64,000 nt of DNA from PLanc-01 sp034678485 (GTDB taxonomy: Bacteria > Planctomycetota > Phycisphaerae > Sedimentisphaerales > Anaerobacaceae). The position numbers and the translations under genes were made by a program. Where the stretch lies: NCBI GenBank assembly GCA_034678485.1, contig JAXDBU010000040.1, positions 5,351 through 69,350 of the forward strand, written 5' to 3'. The notes under the pieces were generated by a model, which did no database searches, was not told the DNA's origin, and saw only the letters and a program-made list of their open reading frames with translations. Below, piece by piece: positions 7,812 to 17,298 of the stretch. The first letter of the stretch is position 1. Every line of letters begins with the position of its first letter.

Positions 7812-9035
7812 TCATCGGTCCGCGTTGACCGCGTCGAGCATGGCGACGATGTTCTCCGGCGGGACGTTGGCGAGGATGTTGTGCACCTGCTGGAAGACGA
7901 AGCCGCCGCCGGGAGCGAGGGTGCGTACTTGGTTCCGGACGTGCTCGGCCACCTGCTTCGGACTGGCGCCGGCGAGGATCTCGCGGGTGTCGCAACCGCC
8001 GCCCCAGAAGGTGATGTCTCGGCCGAATTCCGCTTTCAGCTCCGCCGCATTCATCCCGGCGCAGGTGATCTGGACGGGATTGATCGCGTCGAGGCCCGCT
8101 TCGATGAGGTGGGCAAGCAACTCGCGGACGCCGCCGCAGCAGTGGAGCATGACCTTGACGTTCGCAAGCTCCTTCGCGCGATTCCAGAGCACCTTATGCC
8201 GCGGTTTGAAGAACTCGCAATACATCTTGGGACTGAGCATGGGACCCGTTTGCATACCGAGATCGTCGCCGAAGAGGATGATGTCGATGGAATCGCCCAC
8301 GGCGCCGAGGAAGTTCTCCAGGTTGGCCAGATGGATCTCGACCAACTCGTCGAGGAAGCGATGGGCCTTTTGGGGCTCGCCCGCCAGGAGCATGAAGAAA
8401 TTGTCCGCCCGGTAGAAGAACTGGCCGGTCTCGAAGAGGTTGCCTCCGAACAGGCCGATGATGGCCCGGCTGGTGCTCTCGCGGAGGCGTTTGGCTCCCT
8501 TGCGAAGCGCCTGTGGATCGACCGGGCCGGGCGGTGCCGCGACGCCGGTCCACATGCACTCTCCAAAGGCTCTGCGGAGCAGTTGGGTGTCGTCCGATTC
8601 CGCGAGCGGAAAGTACGTCTGTTCGAAATAGAGCGTGCCGTCGGGCATGTGGGCGAAGACGGTTCCGGACTCGGACAGGATAACCCACCGGTCGGGCCGG
8701 CGCTCGATCCGGGTCCAGGCGGGGACGAGGCAGTCCGTGCCGTCAGGCAGGGTCCACGGCTTCCACGAATCGTTGGTGAGGGCGAAGCCCCGACCCATTT
8801 CGATGCAGTCGACGCCGAAGCGATTCAGCACGTCCTCATCGACGACCGCGAGCTGCTGGATCACGTCGTAGACGCGGACAGGTCTCGGCGGCAGGCCCAG
8901 GTACTTGCGGAGTTTGGGGTATGCCATCGCGGCGATGCCCGACGAGCGATGTCCCGACAGATCGATCGGGACGCGGTCGGGCTCGACGTGGTTCAACGCG
9001 GCCAGGACTCTTTCTCTCGGTGTCATGGGGGGCAT
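7812..9035 (-). CDS. Uroporphyrinogen decarboxylase-family (MtaA/CmuA-like) methyltransferase
   Basis: A TIM-barrel protein of about 407 residues in the URO-D superfamily. It opens with the typical MTPRERVLAALNHVEPDRVP and later carries KVMLHCCGG, matching the zinc-ligand HxC motif of methylcobamide:CoM-type methyltransferases, followed by INPVQITCAGMNAAELKAEF and TFWGGGCDT. True HemE lacks the HxC motif and is shorter, so heme synthesis is unlikely. Transfer of a methyl group to or from a corrinoid or thiol is the family-level role; the substrate is unknown. No corrinoid protein or reactivase is next to it. Start choices are 9035 (GGGTG about 8 bases upstream) or 9026; the open frame reaches 9056. 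Confidence 0.82.
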   Translation of the reverse strand: MPPMTPRERVLAALNHVEPDRVPIDLSGHRSSGIAAMAYPKLRKYLGLPPRPVRVYDVIQQLAVVDEDVLNRFGVDCIEMGRGFALTNDSWKPWTLPDGTDCLVPAWTRIERRPDRWVILSESGTVFAHMPDGTLYFEQTYFPLAESDDTQLLRRAFGECMWTGVAAPPGPVDPQALRKGAKRLRESTSRAIIGLFGGNLFETGQFFYRADNFFMLLAGEPQKAHRFLDELVEIHLANLENFLGAVGDSIDIILFGDDLGMQTGPMLSPKMYCEFFKPRHKVLWNRAKELANVKVMLHCCGGVRELLAHLIEAGLDAINPVQITCAGMNAAELKAEFGRDITFWGGGCDTREILAGASPKQVAEHVRNQVRTLAPGGGFVFQQVHNILANVPPENIVAMLDAVNADR

Positions 9036-9148
9036 TATAGTGCACCCGCGGGCCATTTACAATTTGCGATTTGCCATTTACTATTTGACTGACGTTGTAC
9101 GAAGATGCCGAATCACAAATGGTCGATGATGGAACTTGAGGGGCCAAC

Positions 9149-12100
9149 ATGTCTCGTTCGTATCCAAGCCAGTTTGTTCTTGTGTTGTCGATGTTGCTTG
9201 CGTTGGCGGGGTTCAACCCCCGCGTGTGGGCGCAGGACGCAAGCAGTGGAGACGGTGTGACGCTCTGGGAGATCGGGAAGGCGGACGGGAGCAACGCGGA
9301 GTTCGCCCTGGCGCCCGATGGCTACTCGCAGTTCAAGAGCGATGCGTTCTTTGTCGTCGGGGTCTCGACGCCGAAAGAGGATTGGCCCTACGTGCAGCCC
9401 GGCCCATCGGACAGTTGGGCAGGGGCGCGGTCGCATACGTCGATTGTGCTCTTCGGTCTGAAGACCCTCCCCGCAGAGGGCCAGTGCCAGCTCCAGTTCG
9501 ATCTGATCGACACGCACAGCGCGGGTCCGCCAAGGCTGCGAGTGGAGGTGAATGGGCAGGCGTTCGAGCAGTCTCTGCCCAAGGGGGCAGGGGATGCCTC
9601 GATCAATGGCCAGCCCGAGAAGGGCCGCGAGCACAGATTCGCTATTGCCTTCCCGGTAAGTCTTCTCAAAATCGGCGACAACGAAGTTCGCATCACCACA
9701 CGATCCGGCAGTTGGATGCTCTACGACTGCCTGGAACTGGTCGCGCCTCCCGGCGGCGAGCAGAGCGATGTGCAGTCGCGAACCCTTCTGGATGAGGTCC
9801 GATCCGTGCGGGCGCTGCGGGAGCAGGATGGCCGACTGTTCCAGCCGGTCACGGTGACCCTGCGCCATTTCGGAGACGAAGCGGATGGCGTCGTGCGGTT
9901 CACGAAGGGGCCTGCGAAGTCTCTGCGTCTGACTCAGGGGGTCCAGGAGGTGGAACTGATGGCCGACGCGGTCGAGACCCCGGTGAAGGGCCAGGTCACG
10001 ATCGAGATCGCCGGCAAGACGGTTGCGACCCGCGAGGTCTCGCTCAAGCCGGTGAGGAAACTCACGGTGTACATCACGCCGCACTCGCACACCGACATCG
10101 GCTACACCGAGATCCAAACCGCCATCGAAGCCAGGCAGGTGCAGAACCTCCTGGACGGTATCGCCGCAGCCAGGCGGACAGCGAGCTATCCCGAGGGCTC
10201 GCGTTTCGTCTGGAACGTCGAGGTCCTCTGGGCGGCCGATCTCTACTTGCGTCGGCTCAATGACCAGCAACGTGCGGAGTTCCTGGATACGGTCAAGAGC
10301 GGGCAGGTTGTCCTCAACGGGATGTATCTCAACGAGCTGACAGGCTTATGCCGCCCAGAGGAGCTGGTTCGCCTGTTCAAGTACTCGACCGATCTGGCCG
10401 CGAAGACCGGCGTGCCGATCGACGCCGCGATGATCTCCGACGTCCCCGGCTACACCTGGGGCACGGTCACCGCCATGGCGCAGGCGGGCATCCGGTACTT
10501 CTCCGTCGCGCCGAACTACTTCGACCGCATCGGTACGATCCTCCGCGAATGGGAGAACAAGCCGTTCTACTGGGTGGGACCGGACGGCCAGTCCAAGGTG
10601 CTCGTCTGGATTCCGTTCTGGGGCTACGCCATGTCTCATCGCTACGGACAGATGTCGCCCCGGCTCGTCGAGGACTTCTCCGACGGTTTGGAGCAGCGAG
10701 GCTATCCGTTCGACATTGCGTACGTGCGATGGAGCGGCCATGGCGACAACGCGGTGCCCGACCCTGTGATCTGCGAGTTCGTGAAGGACTGGAACGCGAA
10801 GTATGTCTGGCCGCGATTCGTCATCTCCGGCACGAGCGAGGCGTTCCGCGCGTTCGAGCAGCGTTACGGCGACAAGCTGCCTCTCGTGCGAGGCGACTGG
10901 ACGCCGTACTGGGAGGATGGCGCGGGCTCCTCTTCTCTGGAGACCGCGATGAACCGCGCCAGCTCCGACCGGCTGGCGCAGGCGGAGACGCTCTTTGCGA
11001 TGCTCAAGCCCAGCGAGTATCCTGCGGCAGCCTTCGAGGATGCCTGGAACGCGGTGCTTCTATACTCCGAGCACACGTGGGGCGCCTGGTGCAGCGTCAG
11101 CGAGCCGCAGCGGAAAGAAACGCTGGAGCAGTGGGAAATCAAGCGAGGCTATGCAGAATCGGCGGACAAGCAATCTCGCGAGTTGCTGGCTGCGGCGGTG
11201 AGCGCCGGCGGGGATGCAGTGGATGTCTTCAACACGCTCTCCTGGCCTCGCACGGAGTTGGTGACCCTGTCGAAAGATCTCTCCGCCGCGGGCGACCGGG
11301 TCCTCGATGAGTCGGGCAAGGTCGTCCCGTCGCAGCGGCTGGCTTCAGGTGAGCTGGTCTTCCTTGCGAGGGATGTGCCGCCTTTTGCGGCCCGTCGCTA
11401 TACTGTGGTCTCAGGCGTGCCGCGCACCAAGGGGCGGGCCGCTGCGCAGGGGGCCACGCTGGACAACGGCGTCGTTCGCCTGCGAGTGGACGAGCAGACC
11501 GGCGGCATCGTCGAAGTGACCGTGAAAGGGATCAAGGGCAACTTCGCCGACACGAGCGGCGGCGAGGCGTTGAACGATTATCTGTACCTGATCGGAGACG
11601 ATCTGAAAGACCTCCAACGCAATGACGCGGTGAGCATCCGCGTCGGTGAGAACGGCCCGCTGGTCGCGTCACTGGTCGTCGAGTCCGCCGCGCCGGGTTG
11701 CAGGACGCTCACACGAGAGCTTCGCGTTGCCGCCGGACTCGACTACATCGAGATTATCAACACCTTGGACAAGGAGCGATTGCAGGCGAAGAGCTACCAC
11801 GCGAAGGAAGGCAAGGAGAGCGTCAATTTCGGATTCCCCTTTGCGGTGCCGGGCGGCGAAGTGCTTCTCGACATCCCGCTGGGCGTGATGCGTCCGGACG
11901 CGGACCAGATGCCCAGTGCCTGCAAGAACTGGTTCACCGTGGGGCGCTGGGCCGACGTTTCGAACGCTGATTACGGCGTCACGTGGGTGACGCTCGACGC
12001 GCCGTTGCTGCAGGTGGGCGGGATCACCGCGACCCTGCTGAACTCGCAGACCGACCCGAACGTCTGGCGTTCGCACGTCGAGCCAACGCAGAAGCTGTAT

Positions 12101-12532
12101 TGCTGGGCGATGAACAATCACTGGGGAACCAATTATCGCGCCTACCAGGAAGGCCCGACGGTCTTCCGGTTCGTCTTGCAGCCGCATCGGCGGCGCGATG
12201 TCGCTCAGGCATCTCGCTTTGCCACAGGGTTCAGCCAGCCGCTGCTGGCCGTTCGCTCGCAAGGTGCGAAGCCCTCGGGCAAACCACTGCTGACCGTCGA
12301 GCCGGACGACGTGATCGTGACTGCCCTCAAACCCAGCGACGACGGCCGCGCGTTGATCGTCCGTCTGTTCGACGCTTCGGGACGAGGGCATTCCGCTCGG
12401 CTCAAATGGGCTGGCGTGCAACCGACCGCTGTGTTCCTGAGCGACACGAGCGAGCGGGCGGGCGAGCGGGTCGGCAAGCGAGTCGAGATCCCCGCGTCCG
12501 GGCTCGTCAGCCTGCGTGCCGAGATCGAATAG
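9149..12532 (+). CDS. Secreted glycoside hydrolase family 38 (alpha-mannosidase-like), long form
   Basis: 1127 residues with a signal peptide (LVLSMLLALAGFNPRVWAQ). About 300 residues of beta-rich N-terminal extension precede the GH38 catalytic domain, which opens with TPHSHTDIGYT. His314 and Asp316 match the zinc ligands, and SDVPGYTWG holds the probable nucleophile Asp431. SEHTWGAW provides a further His ligand. The C-terminal half is the large beta-sandwich region usual for GH38, including NFGFPFAVPGGEVLLDIPLG. The ATG at 9149 follows GAGGGG by 8 bases. It is first in a run with a second GH38 gene and an MFS porter. Alpha-mannoside hydrolysis outside the cytoplasm is expected; the linkage is unknown. 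Confidence 0.88.
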   Translation: MSRSYPSQFVLVLSMLLALAGFNPRVWAQDASSGDGVTLWEIGKADGSNAEFALAPDGYSQFKSDAFFVVGVSTPKEDWPYVQPGPSDSWAGARSHTSIVLFGLKTLPAEGQCQLQFDLIDTHSAGPPRLRVEVNGQAFEQSLPKGAGDASINGQPEKGREHRFAIAFPVSLLKIGDNEVRITTRSGSWMLYDCLELVAPPGGEQSDVQSRTLLDEVRSVRALREQDGRLFQPVTVTLRHFGDEADGVVRFTKGPAKSLRLTQGVQEVELMADAVETPVKGQVTIEIAGKTVATREVSLKPVRKLTVYITPHSHTDIGYTEIQTAIEARQVQNLLDGIAAARRTASYPEGSRFVWNVEVLWAADLYLRRLNDQQRAEFLDTVKSGQVVLNGMYLNELTGLCRPEELVRLFKYSTDLAAKTGVPIDAAMISDVPGYTWGTVTAMAQAGIRYFSVAPNYFDRIGTILREWENKPFYWVGPDGQSKVLVWIPFWGYAMSHRYGQMSPRLVEDFSDGLEQRGYPFDIAYVRWSGHGDNAVPDPVICEFVKDWNAKYVWPRFVISGTSEAFRAFEQRYGDKLPLVRGDWTPYWEDGAGSSSLETAMNRASSDRLAQAETLFAMLKPSEYPAAAFEDAWNAVLLYSEHTWGAWCSVSEPQRKETLEQWEIKRGYAESADKQSRELLAAAVSAGGDAVDVFNTLSWPRTELVTLSKDLSAAGDRVLDESGKVVPSQRLASGELVFLARDVPPFAARRYTVVSGVPRTKGRAAAQGATLDNGVVRLRVDEQTGGIVEVTVKGIKGNFADTSGGEALNDYLYLIGDDLKDLQRNDAVSIRVGENGPLVASLVVESAAPGCRTLTRELRVAAGLDYIEIINTLDKERLQAKSYHAKEGKESVNFGFPFAVPGGEVLLDIPLGVMRPDADQMPSACKNWFTVGRWADVSNADYGVTWVTLDAPLLQVGGITATLLNSQTDPNVWRSHVEPTQKLYCWAMNNHWGTNYRAYQEGPTVFRFVLQPHRRRDVAQASRFATGFSQPLLAVRSQGAKPSGKPLLTVEPDDVIVTALKPSDDGRALIVRLFDASGRGHSARLKWAGVQPTAVFLSDTSERAGERVGKRVEIPASGLVSLRAEIE

Positions 12533-12535
12533 TAG

Positions 12536-12584
12536 CATGGGCATCCTGCCCATGTCTTCCGAGATCACGGGCGAGATGCCCGTG
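12536..12584. repeat. Paired GGGCATC/GATGCCC palindromes between the two GH38 genes
   Basis: Two small imperfect palindromes occupy most of the 68-base gap: one at 12536-12554 (CATGGGCATCCTGCCCATG) and one at 12566-12584 (CACGGGCGAGATGCCCGTG). The second is close to the reverse complement of the first, so the pair can also fold as one larger hairpin. It ends 16 bases before the next start codon and may affect expression of the downstream GH38 gene. Confidence 0.75.
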
Positions 12585-12600
12585 CCACTGGAGAAGACGC

Positions 12601-15303
12601 ATGATCAGACCCGTTCTGGCTGTGATGGTCCTCTGCGACCTGATGGTCCCGACGACTGCATCGGCCGAAGTCCGCGAGGTCATCATCACGTTCAAGACGC
12701 ATTTCGACATCGGCTACACAGACCTGGCGAGCAACGTGGTGCAACGTTACCGCACGACGATGATCGACCAGGCCCTGAAGGTGGTGGATCAGAATCGCGG
12801 CCTGCCGCGGGAGCAGCAGTTCGTTTGGACAATTCCCGGCTGGCCCATGGCGAAGATCCTCGAAGACTGGGACGGCCAGACCGCCGAACGCAAGCAGCAG
12901 GTTCTACTCGCATTCAAAGACGGCCGATTCGTAGTTCACGGCCTGCCCTTCACGACGCACACGGAGTCGCTGGAGCCCGAGGACCTCGTGCGCGGGCTCG
13001 GCTTTGCCTCCCGGTTGTGTCGGGAGGCGGGCTTGCCCCTTCCTCGCGACGCAAAGATGACCGATGTCCCCTGTCATTCGTGGATCATGCCCACGCTTCT
13101 GACCCGCGCCGGCATTGAGTTCCTGCACCTGGGCTGCAATGCTGCCAGCAGCTCGCCGGACGTGCCGCCGCTGTTCTGGTGGGAGGGCCCCGACAGCTCC
13201 CGCCTGCTGACGATGTACTCCGCCGCCGGGTACGGCACCGGTCTGGTCCCGCCGGGGGACTGGCCCTATCGTACCTGGCTGGCGCTGGAACACACAGGCG
13301 ACAACCACGGCCCGCCCACGCCCGACGAGGTGAAGAAGTTGCTTGCGGAAGCGGCGCAGAAGCTCCCCGGCGCGAAGGTCCGCATCGGACGACTGTCCGA
13401 TTTCGCCGACGCGATCCTCGCGGAGAAGGCGGACATCCCGGTGATTCGAGGCGACATGCCGGACACCTGGATTCACGGACCGATGTGCGATCCCAAAGGC
13501 GCGGGGATTGCGCGAGGCATCAGGCCCGACATCGGCTCTGTCGAGTCTCTTGCCACCCTTCTGCATATCTGGGGTGCGCCCGTGTCCCCGCCTGACTGCT
13601 CCCGGCTTGTCGCAGACGCCCGCGAGAAGAGCTTGCTCTATGGCGAGCACACCTGGGGCGGCGCCTTGTCCTGGGTCACGAAGTATGGCAGCGAGACGAA
13701 GTGGGACTACGGCGACGCCTGGAAAGCGGATCGTGCGGCGGGCCGATTCGCAAGACTGGAGATGTCCTGGGCGGAGCACACGAAGTACATCATGCAGGTT
13801 TGCCATGACATCGTCCCCCTTATCGAGAACACCCTGCGGACGCTCGCGGAACAGGCGGGTCCCGACGGGCGTCGTATCGTCGTGTTCAATCCGCTGCCCT
13901 GGCAGCGAAGCGGCATTGCATACGTGCCGTTCGCCGGCCCGGACCTTTCCGCCTTACGACCGGCGGATGGGGGGCCTGCCGTGCCGGTAGCTGTGGTGGG
14001 GGATGGCAATGACCTCTACTTCATCGCCTCGGACATCCCGGCGATGGGCTATCGCACCTTTGTTCCCGCGGAGGCGGCGCAGTCCCGAGACGATTTGCGG
14101 AGCGACGCCCGCGCAGGTCTCATCGAGAACGAATACCTGAGAGTTGCGCTCGACCCCGCTCGCGGCGGCATTCGCTCCGTCGTGGACAAGCGTACGGGAC
14201 GCGAACTGGTGGACCCTCGCTCCGAGTATACACTCGGGCAATATCTCTACGAGCGGTTCGACGCGGATCAGGTGGCGGCCTATGTCGAAACCTACGTGAA
14301 GAGCCGTTCGGACTGGGCGGTGGCCGAGCTGGGCAAACCCGCTATGCCACCTGCCGACAAGGTCCCGTGCCGTGCCACCTCGCCGCGATACGCGGACGTG
14401 GACGTGGCGCATTCGCCCATCTCGGTCACGGCCACCATGCATTCGACGCCGACCGCGGAGTTGTCGCACGTGGTGACGACCAGGGTCACTCTCTATGCAG
14501 GCGAGCCTTACCTCGACCTCAAAATCACCCTTCACGACAAGCCGGCGGACAACTGGCCCGAGGCGGGTTGGATCTGCCTGCCGGTGAATGCGGCCAAGCC
14601 GCAGTTTCGCCTGGGCCGGTTGGGCGGGATCGCGGACCCTGCGCGGGACTTCGTTCGAGGCTCGAACCACGACCTCCAGGCCGTGCACACGGGCCTGACC
14701 GTCGCGGACGAGCAAGGTTGCGGCGTGGGCATCTGTTCGTTCGACAGCCCGCTCGTGAGTCTCGACCGGCCGGGGATCTTCAAGTATTCGCCTGACTTTG
14801 TGCCTGGCAAACCGGTCGTGTTCTTCAATCTCTTCAACAACCAATGGACCACCAACTTCCGCCTCTGGAATGAGGGCACTTGGACGACGTCAGTCCGACT
14901 CTGGGCGTTCGACCGCTTCGACGCGCAGTCCAGCCTGATCACGCCATCGCTCGAAACCAGGTATCCGCTGCTGGCGGCTGCTGCCGAGGGAAAGGCCGGC
15001 GTGCTGCCCGCCACACAGAAAGGTGTGGAGCTTTCGACTCGCGGTGTTCTCGTGACAGCGTTCGGCCCGAACCCGGACGGTCCTGGCACCGTGCTTCGAC
15101 TGTGGGAGTACGCAGGCGCAGGACGACAGTGCCGGGTGCATCTGCCGTCTGGGCTTGATGTCGATGTGGTTCACCCGGTCACCCTTCGCGGCGAACCGGC
15201 CGGCGAGCCGATTCCCGTGAAGAACGGCGAGTTCAGCGTGGATCTGGCCGCGTTCGCTCCGGCGAGCTTCATCATCCCAAACACATCGAAAGGGAGTTTG
15301 TAG
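12601..15303 (+). CDS. Secreted glycoside hydrolase family 38 (alpha-mannosidase-like), short form
   Basis: 900 residues. A signal peptide (MIRPVLAVMVLCDLMVPTTASA) is followed at once by the catalytic domain, with TFKTHFDIGYTD (His34 and Asp36 as zinc ligands), TDVPCHSW with probable nucleophile Asp155, and GEHTWGGALSW. It lacks the 300-residue N-terminal extension of its upstream neighbour and differs widely from it in sequence, so it is not a recent duplicate. The ATG at 12601 has GGAG 9 bases upstream. The long open frame that starts at 11983 is overlap with the previous gene. The stop is 3 bases before the start of the MFS porter gene, so translation of the two is probably coupled. Confidence 0.87.
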   Translation: MIRPVLAVMVLCDLMVPTTASAEVREVIITFKTHFDIGYTDLASNVVQRYRTTMIDQALKVVDQNRGLPREQQFVWTIPGWPMAKILEDWDGQTAERKQQVLLAFKDGRFVVHGLPFTTHTESLEPEDLVRGLGFASRLCREAGLPLPRDAKMTDVPCHSWIMPTLLTRAGIEFLHLGCNAASSSPDVPPLFWWEGPDSSRLLTMYSAAGYGTGLVPPGDWPYRTWLALEHTGDNHGPPTPDEVKKLLAEAAQKLPGAKVRIGRLSDFADAILAEKADIPVIRGDMPDTWIHGPMCDPKGAGIARGIRPDIGSVESLATLLHIWGAPVSPPDCSRLVADAREKSLLYGEHTWGGALSWVTKYGSETKWDYGDAWKADRAAGRFARLEMSWAEHTKYIMQVCHDIVPLIENTLRTLAEQAGPDGRRIVVFNPLPWQRSGIAYVPFAGPDLSALRPADGGPAVPVAVVGDGNDLYFIASDIPAMGYRTFVPAEAAQSRDDLRSDARAGLIENEYLRVALDPARGGIRSVVDKRTGRELVDPRSEYTLGQYLYERFDADQVAAYVETYVKSRSDWAVAELGKPAMPPADKVPCRATSPRYADVDVAHSPISVTATMHSTPTAELSHVVTTRVTLYAGEPYLDLKITLHDKPADNWPEAGWICLPVNAAKPQFRLGRLGGIADPARDFVRGSNHDLQAVHTGLTVADEQGCGVGICSFDSPLVSLDRPGIFKYSPDFVPGKPVVFFNLFNNQWTTNFRLWNEGTWTTSVRLWAFDRFDAQSSLITPSLETRYPLLAAAAEGKAGVLPATQKGVELSTRGVLVTAFGPNPDGPGTVLRLWEYAGAGRQCRVHLPSGLDVDVVHPVTLRGEPAGEPIPVKNGEFSVDLAAFAPASFIIPNTSKGSL

Positions 15304-15306
15304 AGC

Positions 15307-16710
15307 ATGGACACACATTGCGTCAACCACAGTCAGGCAGGCGAGAACCGTGGCGGAGCATTGCTGTTGACCAGTGCGATCATCGCGGCGTTGGGGTCAT
15401 TCCTGTTTGGGTTCGACACCGCGGTGATCTCGGGCACGACAGAAGCCTTGAAAGACCTCTACTCGCTCTCCAAGGTCCGCCTGGGCTTCACCGTGGCCAG
15501 CGCGCTGATCGGCGCTGTGTGTGGCGCCCTGCTGGTCGGCAGACCGTCCGACCGGTGGGGACGGCGACCCGTGTTGACCGTCCTGGCGGTCCTCTACCTC
15601 GTGTCGGCTCTCGGCTGCGCCATCGCGTGGGACTGGTGGTCCCTGCTGTTCTTTCGCTGGATCGGCGGCCTTGCCTTCGGCGGGGCATCGGTCGTGTCGC
15701 CTGTCTACATCACGGAGATCGCCCCGCCCCGACGTCGGGGCCTGCTGGTCGCCGTCAGCCAGTTGAACATTGTGGTGGGAATCCTCGTGGCGTATCTGTC
15801 CAATTACCTTGTGGCCTACGTCATGGGAGCGGAGCACCCGGCCACGTGGCGATGGATGTTCGGCGTGGAAGCAGCGCCCGCAGTGGCCTTTCTCATTGCG
15901 TCGTTCCTGATCCCGGAGAGCCCGCGCTGGCTCGTCAGAAAAGGAGACCGCACGCAGGCCGAGACGGTCCTGACGCGGTTCGGACACGAGGACCCGCTGC
16001 GAGAGGTCGATGACATCGAGCAGTCGCTCGCCTCGGAGAAGCTGGGTGGTCGGGAAAGCCTGTTCCAGCGCAAATACGCCAGGCCCCTGTTGCTGGCGGC
16101 CATGATCGCGGCATTCAACCAGCTCGACGGCATCAACGCGGTGATCTACTACACGGCCGATATCTTCCGCATGGCCGGCGCGGACAAAACCAGCGCCCTG
16201 ATGCAGTCGGTGATCGTCGGCCTGACGAACCTCGTGATGACAGTCCTGGCGATGCTGCTGATCGATCGGGTGGGACGCAAGTCTCTTTTGCTGGTGGGCT
16301 CTGTGACCTTCGTTGTGTCCCATGCCCTGGCGGCCTGGGTATTCCATACGCACGCTCAAGGGGGGATTGTCATCGTCGCCCTGATGGGAATTGTCGGATC
16401 ACACGCCTATTCGCAAGGCGCGGTGGTGTGGGTCATCATCAACGAGTTGCTGCCCAACGCGGTTCGCGCGTCGGGCTCAGCGGCAGCTTGCTTTCTCATT
16501 TGGCTGCTGTGTATCGCCGTGACGTGGGGGTTCCCTGTAGTGGTCGGCGAATCGACGGATCCTGCGGTGGCCGCGAAGTCGGCCGCCCCGGCGTTCGCGT
16601 TCTTCGCCGTGATGATGGTGCTGCAGTTCGTTCTGGTGCGCAAGTACCTGCCCGAAACGAAAGGAGTCTCGCTGGAGCAGTTGCAGAAGCGTCTGGGCGT
16701 TGAGGACTGA
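15307..16710 (+). CDS. MFS sugar porter (sugar:proton symporter family)
   Basis: 467 residues, about 12 membrane segments. Sugar-porter signatures are present: FGFDTAVISG in TM1, DRWGRRP after TM2, PESPRWL near the middle, NQLDGINAVIYY in TM7, DRVGRKSL in the loop after TM8 and PETKG at the end. These match the family of XylE, GalP and AraE. The start follows GGGAG by 10 bases and sits 3 bases after the upstream GH38 stop codon. Context suggests uptake of mannose or another hexose released by the two GH38 enzymes; the exact sugar cannot be read from the sequence. Confidence 0.92.
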   Translation: MDTHCVNHSQAGENRGGALLLTSAIIAALGSFLFGFDTAVISGTTEALKDLYSLSKVRLGFTVASALIGAVCGALLVGRPSDRWGRRPVLTVLAVLYLVSALGCAIAWDWWSLLFFRWIGGLAFGGASVVSPVYITEIAPPRRRGLLVAVSQLNIVVGILVAYLSNYLVAYVMGAEHPATWRWMFGVEAAPAVAFLIASFLIPESPRWLVRKGDRTQAETVLTRFGHEDPLREVDDIEQSLASEKLGGRESLFQRKYARPLLLAAMIAAFNQLDGINAVIYYTADIFRMAGADKTSALMQSVIVGLTNLVMTVLAMLLIDRVGRKSLLLVGSVTFVVSHALAAWVFHTHAQGGIVIVALMGIVGSHAYSQGAVVWVIINELLPNAVRASGSAAACFLIWLLCIAVTWGFPVVVGESTDPAVAAKSAAPAFAFFAVMMVLQFVLVRKYLPETKGVSLEQLQKRLGVED

Positions 16711-16715
16711 AAGAG

Positions 16716-16752
16716 ACAGGCCCACGTTGTGGATGACGCAACGTGGGCCTGT
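16716..16752. terminator. Strong stem-loop between convergent sugar porter and HU genes
   Basis: A perfect 14-base stem (ACAGGCCCACGTTG with CAACGTGGGCCTGT) closes a 9-base loop. It begins 5 bases after the MFS stop codon and lies 24 bases from the end of the HU-like gene on the other strand. There is no long U tract on either side, so it may act as a bidirectional terminator or an mRNA 3' stabiliser. Confidence 0.8.
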
Positions 16753-16775
16753 GCATCTCATGGACATTGCGGGAA

Positions 16776-17096
16776 TCAGACCATGTCTTTGAGATTCTTG
16801 AGGGCGCGAATCTTCACGACGTTCCTGGCCGGCTTGGCCTTGAACATGGTCTCTTCGCCGGTGAAGGGGTTGATGCCCTTGTGGGCCTTCACGGCGGGCT
16901 TCCGCACGACGACGAGCTTCATCAGGCCGGGGACCGTATAGGCGCCGGGGCCGCGGCTGCCGAGGCTCTTGCTGATCTGACTGGTCATCGCCTCGAATAC
17001 CGAGCTCACTTGTTTCTTTGTCAACCCGGTCGCCTCGGCGATTCCGGATACGACTTCACTCTTGCTCATCGGTTTGTCTGCCTTCTTCTGCGCCAT
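16776..17096 (-). CDS. HU/IHF-family DNA-binding protein
   Basis: 106 residues, somewhat longer than the usual 90. A lysine-rich start (MAQKKADKPMSKSEVV) is followed by the HU helices (GIAEATGLTKKQVSSVFEAM) and the DNA-binding arm region, including KPAVKAHKGINPFTGEETMF and the basic end KPARNVVKIRALKNLKDMV. The usual arm tip is altered and carries INPFTGE in place of the standard NP(A/Q)TG, a variant often seen in these bacteria. The ATG at 17096 follows a strong AGGAGG. Expected role: dimeric nucleoid protein that bends DNA. Confidence 0.9.
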   Translation of the reverse strand: MAQKKADKPMSKSEVVSGIAEATGLTKKQVSSVFEAMTSQISKSLGSRGPGAYTVPGLMKLVVVRKPAVKAHKGINPFTGEETMFKAKPARNVVKIRALKNLKDMV

Positions 17097-17298
17097 ACCC
17101 CGTGGCCTCCTTGCAAGTGACAAAACAGGAAAACGGTTTCAATACGCTACGGATTCCACTACACGAATATCGAAATCCTGCCTTTGCTTAAGGCTTTTCC
17201 CGGTCCTTGTCAAACAAAAATCGCGTTTTTCCCGAGACTTTTTGCATCCCGCGAGCAAATGTCTCCGGAATCGTCGGATGTAAAGGGCAAGAAAACCT

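Noticed and set aside
7812..9035. HemE (uroporphyrinogen decarboxylase) of heme synthesis.
   Set aside because: The HxC zinc motif in LHCCGG and the longer chain point to a corrinoid-type methyltransferase of the same superfamily.
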